Shown here one piece after another: positions 17,629 to 26,846 of a stretch of 46,243 nt of DNA (position 1 is its first letter; each line of letters begins with the position of its first letter). The notes under the pieces were generated by a model. It made no database searches and had not been told where the DNA came from. It worked only from the letters and a program-made list of their open reading frames with translations. The position numbers and the translations under genes are program-made. Origin of the DNA: an uncultured Gammaproteobacteria bacterium (GTDB lineage: Bacteria > Pseudomonadota > Gammaproteobacteria > Pseudomonadales > Azotimanducaceae); contig CAJWQG010000027.1 of the NCBI GenBank assembly GCA_913045175.1, positions 1-46,243 on the forward strand, in the 5' to 3' direction.

Positions 17629-17637
17629 ACTATACCA
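17629..17637 (-). promoter_or_regulatory. Candidate extended -10 promoter for map
   Basis: On the minus strand the sequence TGGTATAGT gives an extended -10 (TGn then TATAGT). No good -35 box is seen, which is common for extended -10 promoters. Transcription would start near 17622 and give a map leader of about 90 bases containing all three 21-bp repeats. Moderate support only. Confidence 0.45.
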
Positions 17638-17653
17638 GAATCGGGGCGCTAGT

Positions 17654-17682
17654 TTGGTTTGTAGTGCGCAATATGGTATAAA
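17654..17682 (+). promoter_or_regulatory. Sigma70 promoter for rpsB-tsf
   Basis: TTGGTT at 17654-17659 and TATAAA at 17677-17682 are separated by exactly 17 bases. The bases after the -10 (CCGCGCC) form a GC-rich discriminator, the pattern of ribosomal promoters under stringent control. The start would lie near 17689 and give a leader of about 135 bases before the rpsB ATG. Confidence 0.65.
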
Positions 17683-17686
17683 CCGC

Positions 17687-17822
17687 GCCTGCCGGATGGC
17701 CGGCAGGCTAGAAATAGCTAAGAACTAACTACTTCTCACACACACCGACACATAATTCGGGTGCCAGTACGCTGGTTGGATTATGGGGTATGTGGAGGCT
17801 CAACCCAAAATACGGAGTTATT
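17687..17822 (+). promoter_or_regulatory. Structured 5' leader of rpsB, probable S2 autoregulatory element
   Basis: A perfect 9-bp hairpin (GCCTGCCGG, loop ATGG, CCGGCAGGC) lies at 17687-17708. Near the gene, GGTTG (17774-17778) can pair with CAACC (17801-17805), enclosing TATGGGGTATGTGGAGG. The Shine-Dalgarno CGGAG is just before the ATG. Gammaproteobacterial rpsB leaders are known to carry conserved RNA structure through which S2 represses rpsB-tsf; I infer the same here from position and structure, not from an alignment. Confidence 0.5.
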
Positions 17823-18743
17823 ATGTCAAGCGTATCTATGCGTGACCTGCTTGAGGCGGGCGCACACTTTGGTCATCAGACCAGATACTGGAATCCCAAA
17901 ATGGACAACTACATCTTTGGGGCCAGAAACAATATCCATATTATTAACCTTGAAAAAACCCTACCTTGTCTTGATGAGGCGCGTGATTACATTCGTTCCA
18001 TCTCTTCCAAGCGTAATAAGGTTTTGTTCGTAGGAACCAAACGAAGTGCTGGCAAGGTAGTCAAGGAGCACGCCGCAAGGGCCAAGATGCCCTACGTCGA
18101 CAAACGATGGCTGGGTGGCATGCTGACCAACTACAAGACGATTCTTCAGTCGATTCGCAGACTGAGGGAACTGGAGACCCAGAGTGCCGACGGTACTTTC
18201 GAGAAGCTGACCAAAAAGGAAGCACTATCGCGTCAACGCAACCTGGAGAAACTGGAAAACTCGTTGGGTGGTATTAAGGAAATGGGTGGTCTGCCGGACG
18301 CGTTGTTCGTGGTCGACGTTGACCACGAGCGTATTGCGATAACCGAAGCCAAGAAATTACAGATTCCTGTAATTGGCATTGTGGATACTAACAGCAACCC
18401 TGGTGACGTCGATTTTGTCATTCCCGGTAATGATGACGCAATTCGTTCAATCCGTTTGTTTGTCGAAGCGATCGCCGACGCAGTGATCGAAGGTCAGGCT
18501 GAATTTCAGGGCAGTGCCGATGACTTCGTAGAGGTTACCGAAGACGCACAGAGCGAAGCGGCAGAGACGCCAGCTGAAGAAGTTGCTGAGGAAGCAGCAG
18601 AGACGCCAGCTGAGGAAGTTGCCGAGGAAGCCGCTGAAGAACCGGCAGAAACTGAGGAGAGTGCGTCGGAGGAAGCTGCGGAGAATCCCGAGGCTGATGA
18701 TTCTGAAGGCGAGTCTGACTCCGAGAAAAAAGAGGAGGACTAG
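17823..18743 (+). CDS. rpsB: 30S ribosomal protein S2 with a long acidic C-terminal extension
   Basis: S2 binds 16S rRNA late in 30S assembly and recruits S1. The core (residues 1 to about 240) is standard, with [22 protein letters not shown] at the N terminus and [14 protein letters not shown] further on. The ATG at 17823 is chosen because it matches known S2 starts and has GGAG upstream; the frame is open further back. The protein is 306 residues against about 241 in E. coli. The extra ~65 residues are almost all Glu, Ala, Ser, Asp and Pro and include two 12-residue repeats ([12 protein letters not shown], residues 247-270). tsf follows after 2 bases. Confidence 0.96.
   Translation: MSSVSMRDLLEAGAHFGHQTRYWNPKMDNYIFGARNNIHIINLEKTLPCLDEARDYIRSISSKRNKVLFVGTKRSAGKVVKEHAARAKMPYVDKRWLGGMLTNYKTILQSIRRLRELETQSADGTFEKLTKKEALSRQRNLEKLENSLGGIKEMGGLPDALFVVDVDHERIAITEAKKLQIPVIGIVDTNSNPGDVDFVIPGNDDAIRSIRLFVEAIADAVIEGQAEFQGSADDFVEVTEDAQSEAAETPAEEVAEEAAETPAEEVAEEAAEEPAETEESASEEAAENPEADDSEGESDSEKKEED
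18561..18632 (+). repeat. Two tandem 36-bp repeats inside the rpsB acidic tail
   Basis: Units at 18561-18596 and 18597-18632 differ at three bases, all silent, and each encodes [12 protein letters not shown]. Such in-frame duplication is a likely way the acidic tail lengthens or shortens. The silent differences show the duplication is not brand new. Confidence 0.9.
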
Positions 18744-18745
18744 TT

Positions 18746-19597
18746 ATGGCGATTTCAGCATCAATGGTTAAGGAACTACGTGCGCGAACCGGGCTCGGTA
18801 TGATGGATTGCAAAAAAGCGCTGGTCGAGGCTGACGGTGATATGGAAGCCGCTATTGATAACTTGCGTAAATCCAGTGGGATGAAGGCAGCGAAGAAAGC
18901 CGGTCGGATTGCTAGTCACGGATTGATTGCAGTCAAAATGTCTGACGATGCTCAGCTGGGCATCATGGTTGAGGTCAATTGTGAAACCGATTTTGCTGCT
19001 CGAGACGAAAATTTCGTCGCGTTTGTGCAGACGGTTGCAGATACTGTTTATGAAAAGAAGATCAGTGATGTAGATGAATTACTGGCTTCTGGTCTGGAAG
19101 CAACCAGGGAAGCACTGGTGCAAAAGATTGGAGAGAACATTAGCGTTAGGCGTGCAGAGGTATACTCTGGCAACGTGCATACTTATGTTCATACAACAAA
19201 TAAGATCGGCGTGTTGGTTTCTCTCGAAGGTGGAAATGCGGAGCTTGGAAAAGACATTGCGATGCATGTTGCAGCAACGGCGCCCACGGTAATCAGTCCG
19301 GATGATGCACCGGAGGATGTGGTTGCAAGGGAAAGAGAAATCTATACCGCTCAGGCGGAAGAGAGTGGTAAGCCCCCGGAAATTATTGCCAAGATGATCG
19401 ATGGTCGTATCAGGAAGTATCTGCAGGAAATCAGCCTGACTGAGCAGGACTTTGTAAAGGACCCGGATATCAAGATCGGTGCTTTGCTCAAAAAAGAAGA
19501 TGCCAAAGTAACAGCTTTTGTGCGTTTTGAAGTGGGCGAGGGTATCGAAAAAGAATCAGAAGACTTTGCTGCTGAGGTGGCGAATCAACTGAAGTAA
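18746..19597 (+). CDS. tsf: Elongation factor Ts
   Basis: EF-Ts exchanges GDP for GTP on EF-Tu. The 283 residues match the family. The N-terminal UBA-like domain has [15 protein letters not shown], the core has the EF-Tu-contacting signature [12 protein letters not shown], and the two-lobed core and C-terminal module follow. The GAGGAG before the start lies in the last codons of rpsB. Cotranscription with rpsB is near universal in bacteria. Confidence 0.97.
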   Translation: MAISASMVKELRARTGLGMMDCKKALVEADGDMEAAIDNLRKSSGMKAAKKAGRIASHGLIAVKMSDDAQLGIMVEVNCETDFAARDENFVAFVQTVADTVYEKKISDVDELLASGLEATREALVQKIGENISVRRAEVYSGNVHTYVHTTNKIGVLVSLEGGNAELGKDIAMHVAATAPTVISPDDAPEDVVAREREIYTAQAEESGKPPEIIAKMIDGRIRKYLQEISLTEQDFVKDPDIKIGALLKKEDAKVTAFVRFEVGEGIEKESEDFAAEVANQLK

Positions 19598-19617
19598 ACA
19601 AAACCTGGTTAACACGG

Positions 19618-20334
19618 ATGAAAAAACCCAAGTCCCAATACCGCAGAATACTGCTCAAGCTGAGTGGCGAGGCGCTTGGTCATGATGGTGTTGGCATTAA
19701 CTCTGCGGTATTAGATCGATCCGCGCTTGAAGTCGGTCAGCTGCTGGGAATCGGTATTCAGGTGGGTTTGGTCATTGGCGGTGGAAATCTGTTTCGCGGC
19801 GCTGAACTGCATGCGGCAGGACTGGACCGGGTAACCGGTGACCATATGGGAATGCTCGCGACAGTCATGAATGCGCTGGCGATGCGTGACGCACTGGAAC
19901 GCGCAAACATCCAGACGGTTGTCATGTCATCTATTCCTATGAGCGGCGTGGTCGAGCACTATGATCGCCGTCTGGCGATTCGTCACCTTAACGAGGGAGA
20001 CGTCGTGATATTCTCTGCCGGAACCGGCAATCCCTTCTTTACTACAGACTCTGCAGCGTGCCTGCGTGGCATTGAAATTGATGCCGATATTGTATTAAAG
20101 GCAACGAAAGTAGATGGCGTTTATGACAGGGACCCTGTGAACGATAGTTCTGCTACACGATTTAGCGAGTTGAGCTATGATGAGGTGCTCGATAAGCAGC
20201 TTGGCGTTATGGATCTTACTGCCATCTGTCTGGCCCGTGACCATCAGATGCCGGTGCGTGTCTTCTCAATGGAGAAATCCGGCGCGCTGGCGAATGCCGT
20301 GATAGGGGACGACGAGGGTACGCTGATTAGCTGA
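19618..20334 (+). CDS. pyrH: UMP kinase PyrH
   Basis: PyrH phosphorylates UMP to UDP and is the hexameric bacterial type of the amino-acid-kinase fold. The 238 residues include the N-terminal KLSGEAL motif, the [11 protein letters not shown] glycine loop, the [16 protein letters not shown] segment and VDGVYDRDP. It lies 20 bases after tsf, in the order tsf-pyrH-frr found in most Gammaproteobacteria. Confidence 0.97.
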   Translation: MKKPKSQYRRILLKLSGEALGHDGVGINSAVLDRSALEVGQLLGIGIQVGLVIGGGNLFRGAELHAAGLDRVTGDHMGMLATVMNALAMRDALERANIQTVVMSSIPMSGVVEHYDRRLAIRHLNEGDVVIFSAGTGNPFFTTDSAACLRGIEIDADIVLKATKVDGVYDRDPVNDSSATRFSELSYDEVLDKQLGVMDLTAICLARDHQMPVRVFSMEKSGALANAVIGDDEGTLIS

Positions 20335-20361
20335 AGAAATTGGTAGCGGGGAGGTAAAGTT

Positions 20362-20919
20362 GTGATTGATGATATAAAAGAAGATGCCGAGCAGCGTATG
20401 GACAAGACGCTGGAATCCCTGGACAGCACGTTTGCCAGAATACGTACAGGTCGTGCCCATCCGGGTATTCTGGATGGCGTACTGGTTTCCTATTACGGGA
20501 ATGACACTCCGATCAAGCAGATGGCTAATGTCGTCGTTGAGGATGGTAGAACGTTACTAATCACCCCTTGGGAAAAGAACACGATTGGTGACATCGAGAA
20601 GGCGATCCTTAAATCGGACCTTGGTCTTAACCCGGCAACTGCAAGTGAAAATATTCGCCTGCCGATGCCACCACTGACCGAGGAAAATCGTCGTGAGCTT
20701 ACCCGAGTTGCAAAAGGGGAAGCGGAGAATGCGCGTGTCGCGATACGCAACATTCGTCGTGATGCGAACAATGACCTTAAGGAATTCCTTAAGGAAAAGG
20801 AAATCACGGAAGATGACGCGCGAAAAGGCGAGGAGCTGGTTCAAAAACTCACCGATACAAAGATCAAAGAAGTCGATTCCAGGCTGGAGACCAAAGAATC
20901 CGATCTAATGGAGATCTGA
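20362..20919 (+). CDS. frr: Ribosome recycling factor
   Basis: RRF splits post-termination ribosomes together with EF-G. The 185 residues are the usual length; the segments FARIRTGRAHPGIL and RLPMPPLTEENRREL are typical. The start is GTG at 20362 with GGGAGG upstream. Only 5 bases separate the stop from cdsA; in related bacteria uppS lies in this spot. Confidence 0.97.
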   Translation: MIDDIKEDAEQRMDKTLESLDSTFARIRTGRAHPGILDGVLVSYYGNDTPIKQMANVVVEDGRTLLITPWEKNTIGDIEKAILKSDLGLNPATASENIRLPMPPLTEENRRELTRVAKGEAENARVAIRNIRRDANNDLKEFLKEKEITEDDARKGEELVQKLTDTKIKEVDSRLETKESDLMEI

Positions 20920-20924
20920 TTTCC

Positions 20925-21737
20925 ATGCTGAAAACGCGAATTCTTACCGCGTTGGTGATCGCTCCGCTTGCCATTGCAGGTGTATTTTTTTTGCCCGAGG
21001 TCGGATTTGCTGTTTTTGTTGCACTGATAATGGCAGTTGGCGCCTGGGAGTGGGCACTACTGGCCGGGTATACCGGAATCCAGCGAATCCTTTATGCGGT
21101 CTTTGTCACCGCACTATTACCGGCGGCTTATTTTGTCCCATCCACGTTGATTCTTGCCCTTGGCGCCCTGTGGTGGTTAGCTGCATTCGTGCTGGTTCTC
21201 GCATATCCGAGCCTGGTTCGCGTTTGGTCCTCAACGTTAGCTCGTTCCACAATCGGCTTGTTTGTCTTGATTCCGGCGTGGCAGGCAATGTTGTTGCTGA
21301 AGACCCATCATGACAGTAACTATTTGATTCTTTTGCTATTTTTGCTAATTTGGGGCGCAGACATAGGCGCCTATTTTTCTGGTAAGGCGTTTGGGAAGCG
21401 CAAGCTGGCGCAAGATGTGAGTCCTGGCAAGTCGTGGGCGGGTTTTTTTGGTGGCCTCGTTACTGCGCTTGCTATAGCCATTGCGATGTCTCTGATAATT
21501 CAGAGTCCCGATATCCTGAGCATTGATGGAGTGATCTTCCTTGTGGGCTGCGTGGTCGTAGCGATGGTATCAGTGCTGGGAGATCTTTCTATCAGCATGT
21601 TCAAACGAAATGCAGGCGTTAAAGACTCCAGCAATCTGTTACCCGGACATGGTGGTTTCCTGGACCGAATTGATAGCCTGACCTCGGCAGGTCCGGTCTT
21701 TGCTCTATTCATAATGTTCTATGGATGGGCATCGTGA
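20925..21737 (+). CDS. cdsA: Phosphatidate cytidylyltransferase CdsA
   Basis: CdsA makes CDP-diacylglycerol from phosphatidic acid and CTP in the inner membrane, so it acts downstream of PlsB. The 270 residues hold about seven to eight membrane helices. The family signature runs from SMFKRNAGVKDS to LLPGHGGFLDRID and is intact, and SPGKSWAGFFGG is also present. The stop overlaps the dxr start by 13 bases. The expected upstream neighbour uppS is absent. Confidence 0.95.
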   Translation: MLKTRILTALVIAPLAIAGVFFLPEVGFAVFVALIMAVGAWEWALLAGYTGIQRILYAVFVTALLPAAYFVPSTLILALGALWWLAAFVLVLAYPSLVRVWSSTLARSTIGLFVLIPAWQAMLLLKTHHDSNYLILLLFLLIWGADIGAYFSGKAFGKRKLAQDVSPGKSWAGFFGGLVTALAIAIAMSLIIQSPDILSIDGVIFLVGCVVVAMVSVLGDLSISMFKRNAGVKDSSNLLPGHGGFLDRIDSLTSAGPVFALFIMFYGWAS

Positions 21738-22900
21738 AACAGGTAACGATTCTCGGGTCCACCAGCACAATAGGTGTCAACACACTAGACGTAATTTCCA
21801 CAAATCGAGACAAATACAGCGTATTTGCCCTCACCGCGAATACCAATATAGACCTCTTAGAGCAGCAGTGCCGGACGTATGCGCCAACCTATGCCGCATT
21901 GCGTCATGAAAAGCTGGCGAGAGAGCTGGGTGAGCGACTTTCTGATCTCCCAACGGTTGTTGTAGGGGGTGATAATAGTCTTTGCGACGTTGCCAGCCAT
22001 CCGGACACGGATATGGTAATGGCTGCGATTCTAGGATCCGCTGGCCTACAGCCGACCTTGGCAGCAGTTCGGGCAGGTAAACGAATTCTTCTCGCCAATA
22101 AAGAATCGCTGGTGATGTCAGGTAAGTTGTTTATGGAACAAGTGAGAAGCAACGAAGCAATGCTTCTGCCGATCGATAGCGAACATAACGCGATTTACCA
22201 GTGTCTGGCGAACGGCGCTGTGGGGCATGCTTCCGGTGTTAAGCGTCTGATACTTACTGGTTCCGGTGGTCCGTTACTGCGCGCCGACATCAGTAAAATG
22301 ATTACAGTCACACCGGATCAGGCGTGTGCGCATCCTAACTGGAAGATGGGTAGAAAGATTTCGGTAGATTCTGCCACGATGATGAACAAGGGGCTGGAAT
22401 TACTGGAAGCGAGCTTTCTGTTCGATATTTCTCCAGGGTTGATAGATGTCATGATTCATCCGGAAAGTATCGTTCACTCCATGGTTGAGTATCTTGACGG
22501 CTCGGTGGTTGCCCAGTTGGGTAACCCGGATATGCGAACGCCGATAGCACACGGTCTCGCGTGGCCGGATCGTGTGCCTTCGTCGGTTGAACCGCTTAAT
22601 CTAACCAGTAATTCTGGTCTGCATTTTGAGGAGGTTGACCATGACCGTTTCCCATGTCTTCGGCTTGCACGAGAAATCTCTGAGGAACCACAGGGGCTAT
22701 TTATTGCTCTAAATGCAGCCAATGAAGTGGCGGTGAAATGTTTTCTTGATGAACTAATCGCGTTTACTGACATCCCAGTTATTATCGAAGCTGTGCTGGA
22801 ACAGACAAAAGCCGAGGAAGCACCTACAATAGAGTCAGTCATTGAACTGGATCGAGCTGCTAGAGAACTAGCTTTGAATAGAGTTAACCGAAAATCATGA
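21725..22900 (+). CDS. dxr: 1-deoxy-D-xylulose 5-phosphate reductoisomerase
   Basis: Dxr converts DXP to MEP with NADPH, the first committed step of non-mevalonate isoprenoid synthesis. The 391 residues are typical. NKESLVMSG, DSEHNAIYQCL and the KMGRKISVDSATMMNKGLE region mark the metal and substrate site. The N-terminal NADPH loop reads GSTSTIG instead of the usual GSTGSIG or GATGSIG. It overlaps cdsA by 13 bases and rseP by 4 (ATGA), indicating tight coupling. Confidence 0.96.
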   Translation: MGIVKQVTILGSTSTIGVNTLDVISTNRDKYSVFALTANTNIDLLEQQCRTYAPTYAALRHEKLARELGERLSDLPTVVVGGDNSLCDVASHPDTDMVMAAILGSAGLQPTLAAVRAGKRILLANKESLVMSGKLFMEQVRSNEAMLLPIDSEHNAIYQCLANGAVGHASGVKRLILTGSGGPLLRADISKMITVTPDQACAHPNWKMGRKISVDSATMMNKGLELLEASFLFDISPGLIDVMIHPESIVHSMVEYLDGSVVAQLGNPDMRTPIAHGLAWPDRVPSSVEPLNLTSNSGLHFEEVDHDRFPCLRLAREISEEPQGLFIALNAANEVAVKCFLDELIAFTDIPVIIEAVLEQTKAEEAPTIESVIELDRAARELALNRVNRKS

Positions 22901-24312
22901 TCGAAGTGATGCAAAGCATAGTTGCGTTAATCGTGACGTTGTCGATTCTAGTGACCATACACGAGTATGGCCACTACTGGGTCGCGCGACTTTGTAACGT
23001 ACATGTTCTTAGATTTAGTGTTGGCTTCGGGAAACCTCTGTTGATGAAACGAGGTCCTGCGCCCGCGATGGTCCCTTCGCCCGAGCGCCAACAGATCGAA
23101 ACACGAGCCAATCAACCGCTAGAGGGCACGGAGTTTGTATTAGCAGCCATCCCTCTAGGGGGATATGTGAAAATGCTCGATGAACGGGAGGGCTACGTTC
23201 CGGATGATCAAAAGCACCTGGCATTCAATAACAAGCCGGTGTTGCAGCGAATCGCCATAGTCATAGCGGGTCCTCTGGCCAATTTTCTCCTCGCGATTGT
23301 CGCCTACTGGGTGTTGTTTACCGTTGGTGTAACGGGTGTCGTGCCGAAGCTTGGTGAAATAGATCCTGAATCAAAAGCGGGGTATGCCGGGCTCAAAGCA
23401 GGCGACGAGATTGTTGCGGTGGATGGTTCCGCTGTTGAAACCTGGTCCGACGTGAATCTGCGGTTGTTCGAAAGGCTTGGCGAGTCGGGTGAAATCGTAA
23501 TATCGTTAGCAGAAGGTACGGATTTCACGAGGGATCATACTATTGGGATCAATAGATGGCTTCAGGGGGCAGATGAGCCCAGGCCGGCGCTGGAACTTGG
23601 TCTGACCTTGTCGTATCCACCAATCCCGGCATTAATAGGTGGCATTGTTGAAGGTGGCAGGGCAGAGAAGGCAGGGCTGGTAGCTGGTGATAAGATTCTT
23701 ACCACAGACGATGTAGCAGTAGACAACTGGGCTGATTGGGTGGAAATGATACAGGCAAGTCCTGAACGGAGTATGGCGCTTACGATACTGCGTTCGGATA
23801 CAGTTGTTGATCTGGTTGTTACACCAGAGCAAATAGAACGAGATGGTAAGACTATTGGTTTCATTGGTGCTTCGCGGACTGCGATTGAATTACCGGAAGA
23901 CATGCAGCGGCAGGTCAGTTATCCGATATATCTTGCCTTGTTTCCTGCACTCGAGAGAACCTGGGACGTGACAGTATTTACGCTCGTCTCTGTTAAAAAG
24001 ATGATCGTAGGGGCTATTTCACCTAAGAATCTAAGCGGACCAATTACTATCGCACAGGTTGCAAACGCGACCGCTCAGTCCGGGCTTGGGAGTTTCATTG
24101 GATTTATTGCACTGCTCAGTATTAGTCTTGGGGTGCTCAATCTGTTACCTATTCCTGTTTTAGATGGTGGACATTTGCTGTATTACATCGTGGAGCTCTG
24201 TACGGGAAAACCGGTCCCCGAGCGCATCCAGGTATGGGGACTGCAGATGGGTATGTTTCTAATCATGGGCATTATGATGCTCGCCTTTTATAACGATTTG
24301 GCAAGACTGTAA
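22897..24312 (+). CDS. rseP: Site-2 intramembrane zinc protease RseP
   Basis: RseP cleaves anti-sigma factor RseA inside the inner membrane, releasing sigma E during envelope stress, and clears signal peptides. The 471 residues show HEYGH (22-26) in the first helix, two periplasmic PDZ domains (about 130-300) and the third zinc ligand in PVLDGGH near the C-terminal helices. It exceeds E. coli RseP (450 aa) mainly through about 22 extra residues between FGKPLL and GTEFV (roughly residues 50-76). It sits just before bamA, as is usual. Confidence 0.95.
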   Translation: MIEVMQSIVALIVTLSILVTIHEYGHYWVARLCNVHVLRFSVGFGKPLLMKRGPAPAMVPSPERQQIETRANQPLEGTEFVLAAIPLGGYVKMLDEREGYVPDDQKHLAFNNKPVLQRIAIVIAGPLANFLLAIVAYWVLFTVGVTGVVPKLGEIDPESKAGYAGLKAGDEIVAVDGSAVETWSDVNLRLFERLGESGEIVISLAEGTDFTRDHTIGINRWLQGADEPRPALELGLTLSYPPIPALIGGIVEGGRAEKAGLVAGDKILTTDDVAVDNWADWVEMIQASPERSMALTILRSDTVVDLVVTPEQIERDGKTIGFIGASRTAIELPEDMQRQVSYPIYLALFPALERTWDVTVFTLVSVKKMIVGAISPKNLSGPITIAQVANATAQSGLGSFIGFIALLSISLGVLNLLPIPVLDGGHLLYYIVELCTGKPVPERIQVWGLQMGMFLIMGIMMLAFYNDLARL

Positions 24313-24363
24313 AAGAGTATTGAGTTGTCAGTAATCAGTAATAAGAAATAAGTAGAAAGCTGT

Positions 24364-26685
24364 ATGAGTCGTTTCCGAAATTTAGTCCTGCTATTAGCGT
24401 TTGCATTTGCTGATGCAAATGCGTTTGTGTTTAACGATGTTCGCGTTGAGGGCCTGCAGCGTATTTCGGCAGGGACGGTCTTTGGGTCCTTGCCCTATAA
24501 CGTTGGAGATGACCTGAGTGAGTTAGATCTAAGGTTTATCATCCGCGCGCTATTTGAAACTGGCTCGTTTGACAATGTCCAGGTAGGTCGAGACGGAGAT
24601 GTGTTGGTCATCGCCGTGACCGAGAGGCCCACTATTGATGAGATTGAAATTGAAGGCAACAAAGCGATCAAAACTGAGGATCTGCTGGATGGGCTTTCTG
24701 ATTCAGGGCTAGCAGTTGGTCAGATATTCAAAAAGGTCACCCTTGAACATATCGCGACCGGGTTAGAACGTCAGTACGTTTCCCAGGGGCGGTACGATGC
24801 GGGTATCAGTACCGATGTAATACGGCTGCCGCGTAATCGCGTGAGAATCAAGGTAGACGTCGACGAAGGTAATGTTTCGAGCATCAAGCACATCAATATA
24901 GTCGGTAATACGCTTTGGGATGACGAGACGCTGCGAGAGCTGATGGAGCTGAAGCTGTCGTCACTATTATTCTTCTGGAAGAAGGATGATCAATATTCGA
25001 AGGAAAAGCTGACGTCGGATCTGGAGGCGCTTGAATCATGGTACCTGGATCGCGGGTATCTGAATTTTACGATTGACTCCACACAGGTTTCCATCGCACC
25101 GAATATGGAAGATGTTTATATCACCGTCAACGTGATCGAGGGTGAGAAATTCACCGTGTCATCGGTTGATATTGCTGGTGAGCTGCAGGATCTGCCCGAG
25201 GAATCAATTAGGTCACTTATCCTTTCTCAAGCCGGGCAGGTTTTTTCTCGTCAGTTGATGACCTCTTCCGAGGAAAGAATTGAACGTATATTGGGTAACG
25301 CGGGATATACCTTCGCCAGCGCGACTGGACAGACTGTAATCGACGAAGGAGGCGATACAGTCAGCGTTAAGTTTTTTGTAGACGCGGGTAAGCGAGCCTA
25401 CGTTCGACGAATAACGTTTCGTGGTAACACGGCAACCCATGATGAGGTACTACGACGTGAAATGCGTCAGATGGAGGCCGGTTGGGCTTCAACAGCGGCC
25501 ATTGAGCATTCAAAACTTCGCCTGGAAAGACTCGGATTCTTTAAGGAAGTCAATGTTGAAACTCCACCCGTGCCGGGTACTGAAGATCAGATAGACGTGA
25601 ACTATACAGTGGAGGAACAACCCTCGGGCGCAATTTCCGCCAGTCTGGGGTTTGCCGGTGACATTGGTCTAATTGTTGGTGCTAACTATCAGGAGAACAA
25701 CGTATTTGGTACGGGTAATAGCATCAATATTGCTATTAACCGCAGTGACTTCCAGAAAGCGTTCAATTTTTCCTTCCTCGACCCCTATTACACTGTTGAC
25801 GGCGTTAGCAGAGGCTACTCTGTCTTCTTTAGAGAAAGCGATTTCGAAGAGCGAAACATCGCGCGATTTTCGACGGATACTTTTGGCGGGTCCATAAATT
25901 TCGGTTATCCATTAAGTGAAATTTCAAGATTGGGTTTCAATTTTGGATTTGAGAGTACGCGTCTCAAGGAAGGTATTTTCCCAGTGCAGGAAATATCTCA
26001 ATTCCTGGCGACAGAAGGTAAAGAATTTGATCTCTATACCCTGACCGGAACCTATACCATGTCGGCGCTCAATCGTGGTTTGTTACCAACTGCGGGACGA
26101 TCACAGTCATTATCGCTTGAGTTGACGTTGCCTGGTAGTGAACTGGAGTTTTTCAGGATCAACTATGCGGGCCAGATCTTCTTCAGGTTATCTCGATTAT
26201 TCACGCTTCGTCTTAGAGCTGACCTGGGTTATGGCGATGCCTATGGTGGCACAGAAGTTTTCCCTTTCTACAAACACTTTTTTACTGGTGGCATGGGTGC
26301 TGTGCGTGGTTACAAGACCAATACCCTCGGACCCAGAGGAACACCATCGCCGCTAGATAATTTTTCTCAGTTTGATCCAATTGGCGGTAACGTCCTGGTG
26401 GAAACCAGCGCAGAGATTTTATTCCCACTCCCCCTTGTTAAGGATCAACGGCAGATCAAATCAGCATTTTTCGTCGACGCAGGTAACGTGTTTAACACTG
26501 ACTGCGCTCCAATTTCAATTGTATGTAACGGTATTGAAGATGGAGAGCTTCGCTATAGTGCGGGTATCGCAGTTACCTGGATCACGGGTTTTGCACCGTT
26601 GAGTTTTGCGCTTTCTTTCCCTTTCAACGAAAAGAGTGGGGATGAATCTGAGGGCTTTCAATTTGAGATCGGGAAAACTTTTTAG
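24364..26685 (+). CDS. bamA: Outer membrane protein assembly factor BamA
   Basis: BamA is the central subunit of the complex that folds beta-barrel proteins into the outer membrane. The 773 residues begin with a signal peptide (to about residue 20, ADANA/FVF), then five POTRA domains (about 21-420) and a 16-strand barrel. The conserved loop-6 VRGY motif is present (GAVRGYKTNTLGPRG), and the protein ends in an aromatic residue (IGKTF), as barrel proteins do. E. coli BamA is 810. It lies 51 bases after rseP. Confidence 0.96.
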   Translation: MSRFRNLVLLLAFAFADANAFVFNDVRVEGLQRISAGTVFGSLPYNVGDDLSELDLRFIIRALFETGSFDNVQVGRDGDVLVIAVTERPTIDEIEIEGNKAIKTEDLLDGLSDSGLAVGQIFKKVTLEHIATGLERQYVSQGRYDAGISTDVIRLPRNRVRIKVDVDEGNVSSIKHINIVGNTLWDDETLRELMELKLSSLLFFWKKDDQYSKEKLTSDLEALESWYLDRGYLNFTIDSTQVSIAPNMEDVYITVNVIEGEKFTVSSVDIAGELQDLPEESIRSLILSQAGQVFSRQLMTSSEERIERILGNAGYTFASATGQTVIDEGGDTVSVKFFVDAGKRAYVRRITFRGNTATHDEVLRREMRQMEAGWASTAAIEHSKLRLERLGFFKEVNVETPPVPGTEDQIDVNYTVEEQPSGAISASLGFAGDIGLIVGANYQENNVFGTGNSINIAINRSDFQKAFNFSFLDPYYTVDGVSRGYSVFFRESDFEERNIARFSTDTFGGSINFGYPLSEISRLGFNFGFESTRLKEGIFPVQEISQFLATEGKEFDLYTLTGTYTMSALNRGLLPTAGRSQSLSLELTLPGSELEFFRINYAGQIFFRLSRLFTLRLRADLGYGDAYGGTEVFPFYKHFFTGGMGAVRGYKTNTLGPRGTPSPLDNFSQFDPIGGNVLVETSAEILFPLPLVKDQRQIKSAFFVDAGNVFNTDCAPISIVCNGIEDGELRYSAGIAVTWITGFAPLSFALSFPFNEKSGDESEGFQFEIGKTF

Positions 26686-26846
26686 TAGTTCAAGTGTCAA
26701 ACGGTGATTAGCAATCAATTAAAAAAATAGTTGTTTTCAAAATGGGGCGAGTGCGACTGCACTTTGTATTAGATTCTTTGCAATAAACAAATGGATATGT
26801 AAGTATCTGCGCCCATTGAATTCGGCACCCTAAGGAGACTAACCGA

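Noticed and set aside
17544-17630. A GTG-started 29-codon ORF upstream of map, in frame with it, encoding three EPSA-type 7-residue repeats and ending TAA six bases before the map ATG
   Set aside because: The GTG falls inside the predicted -10 region, there is no Shine-Dalgarno, and no other start is available, so I treat the repeats as non-coding. In-frame alignment with map is probably a by-product of the 21-base period.
26686-26846. Sigma E or sigma70 promoter for skp
   Set aside because: Several TTG-like and TAT-like boxes occur in the A/T-rich gap but none has correct spacing with two good boxes, and no GGAACTT-type sigma E -35 is seen.
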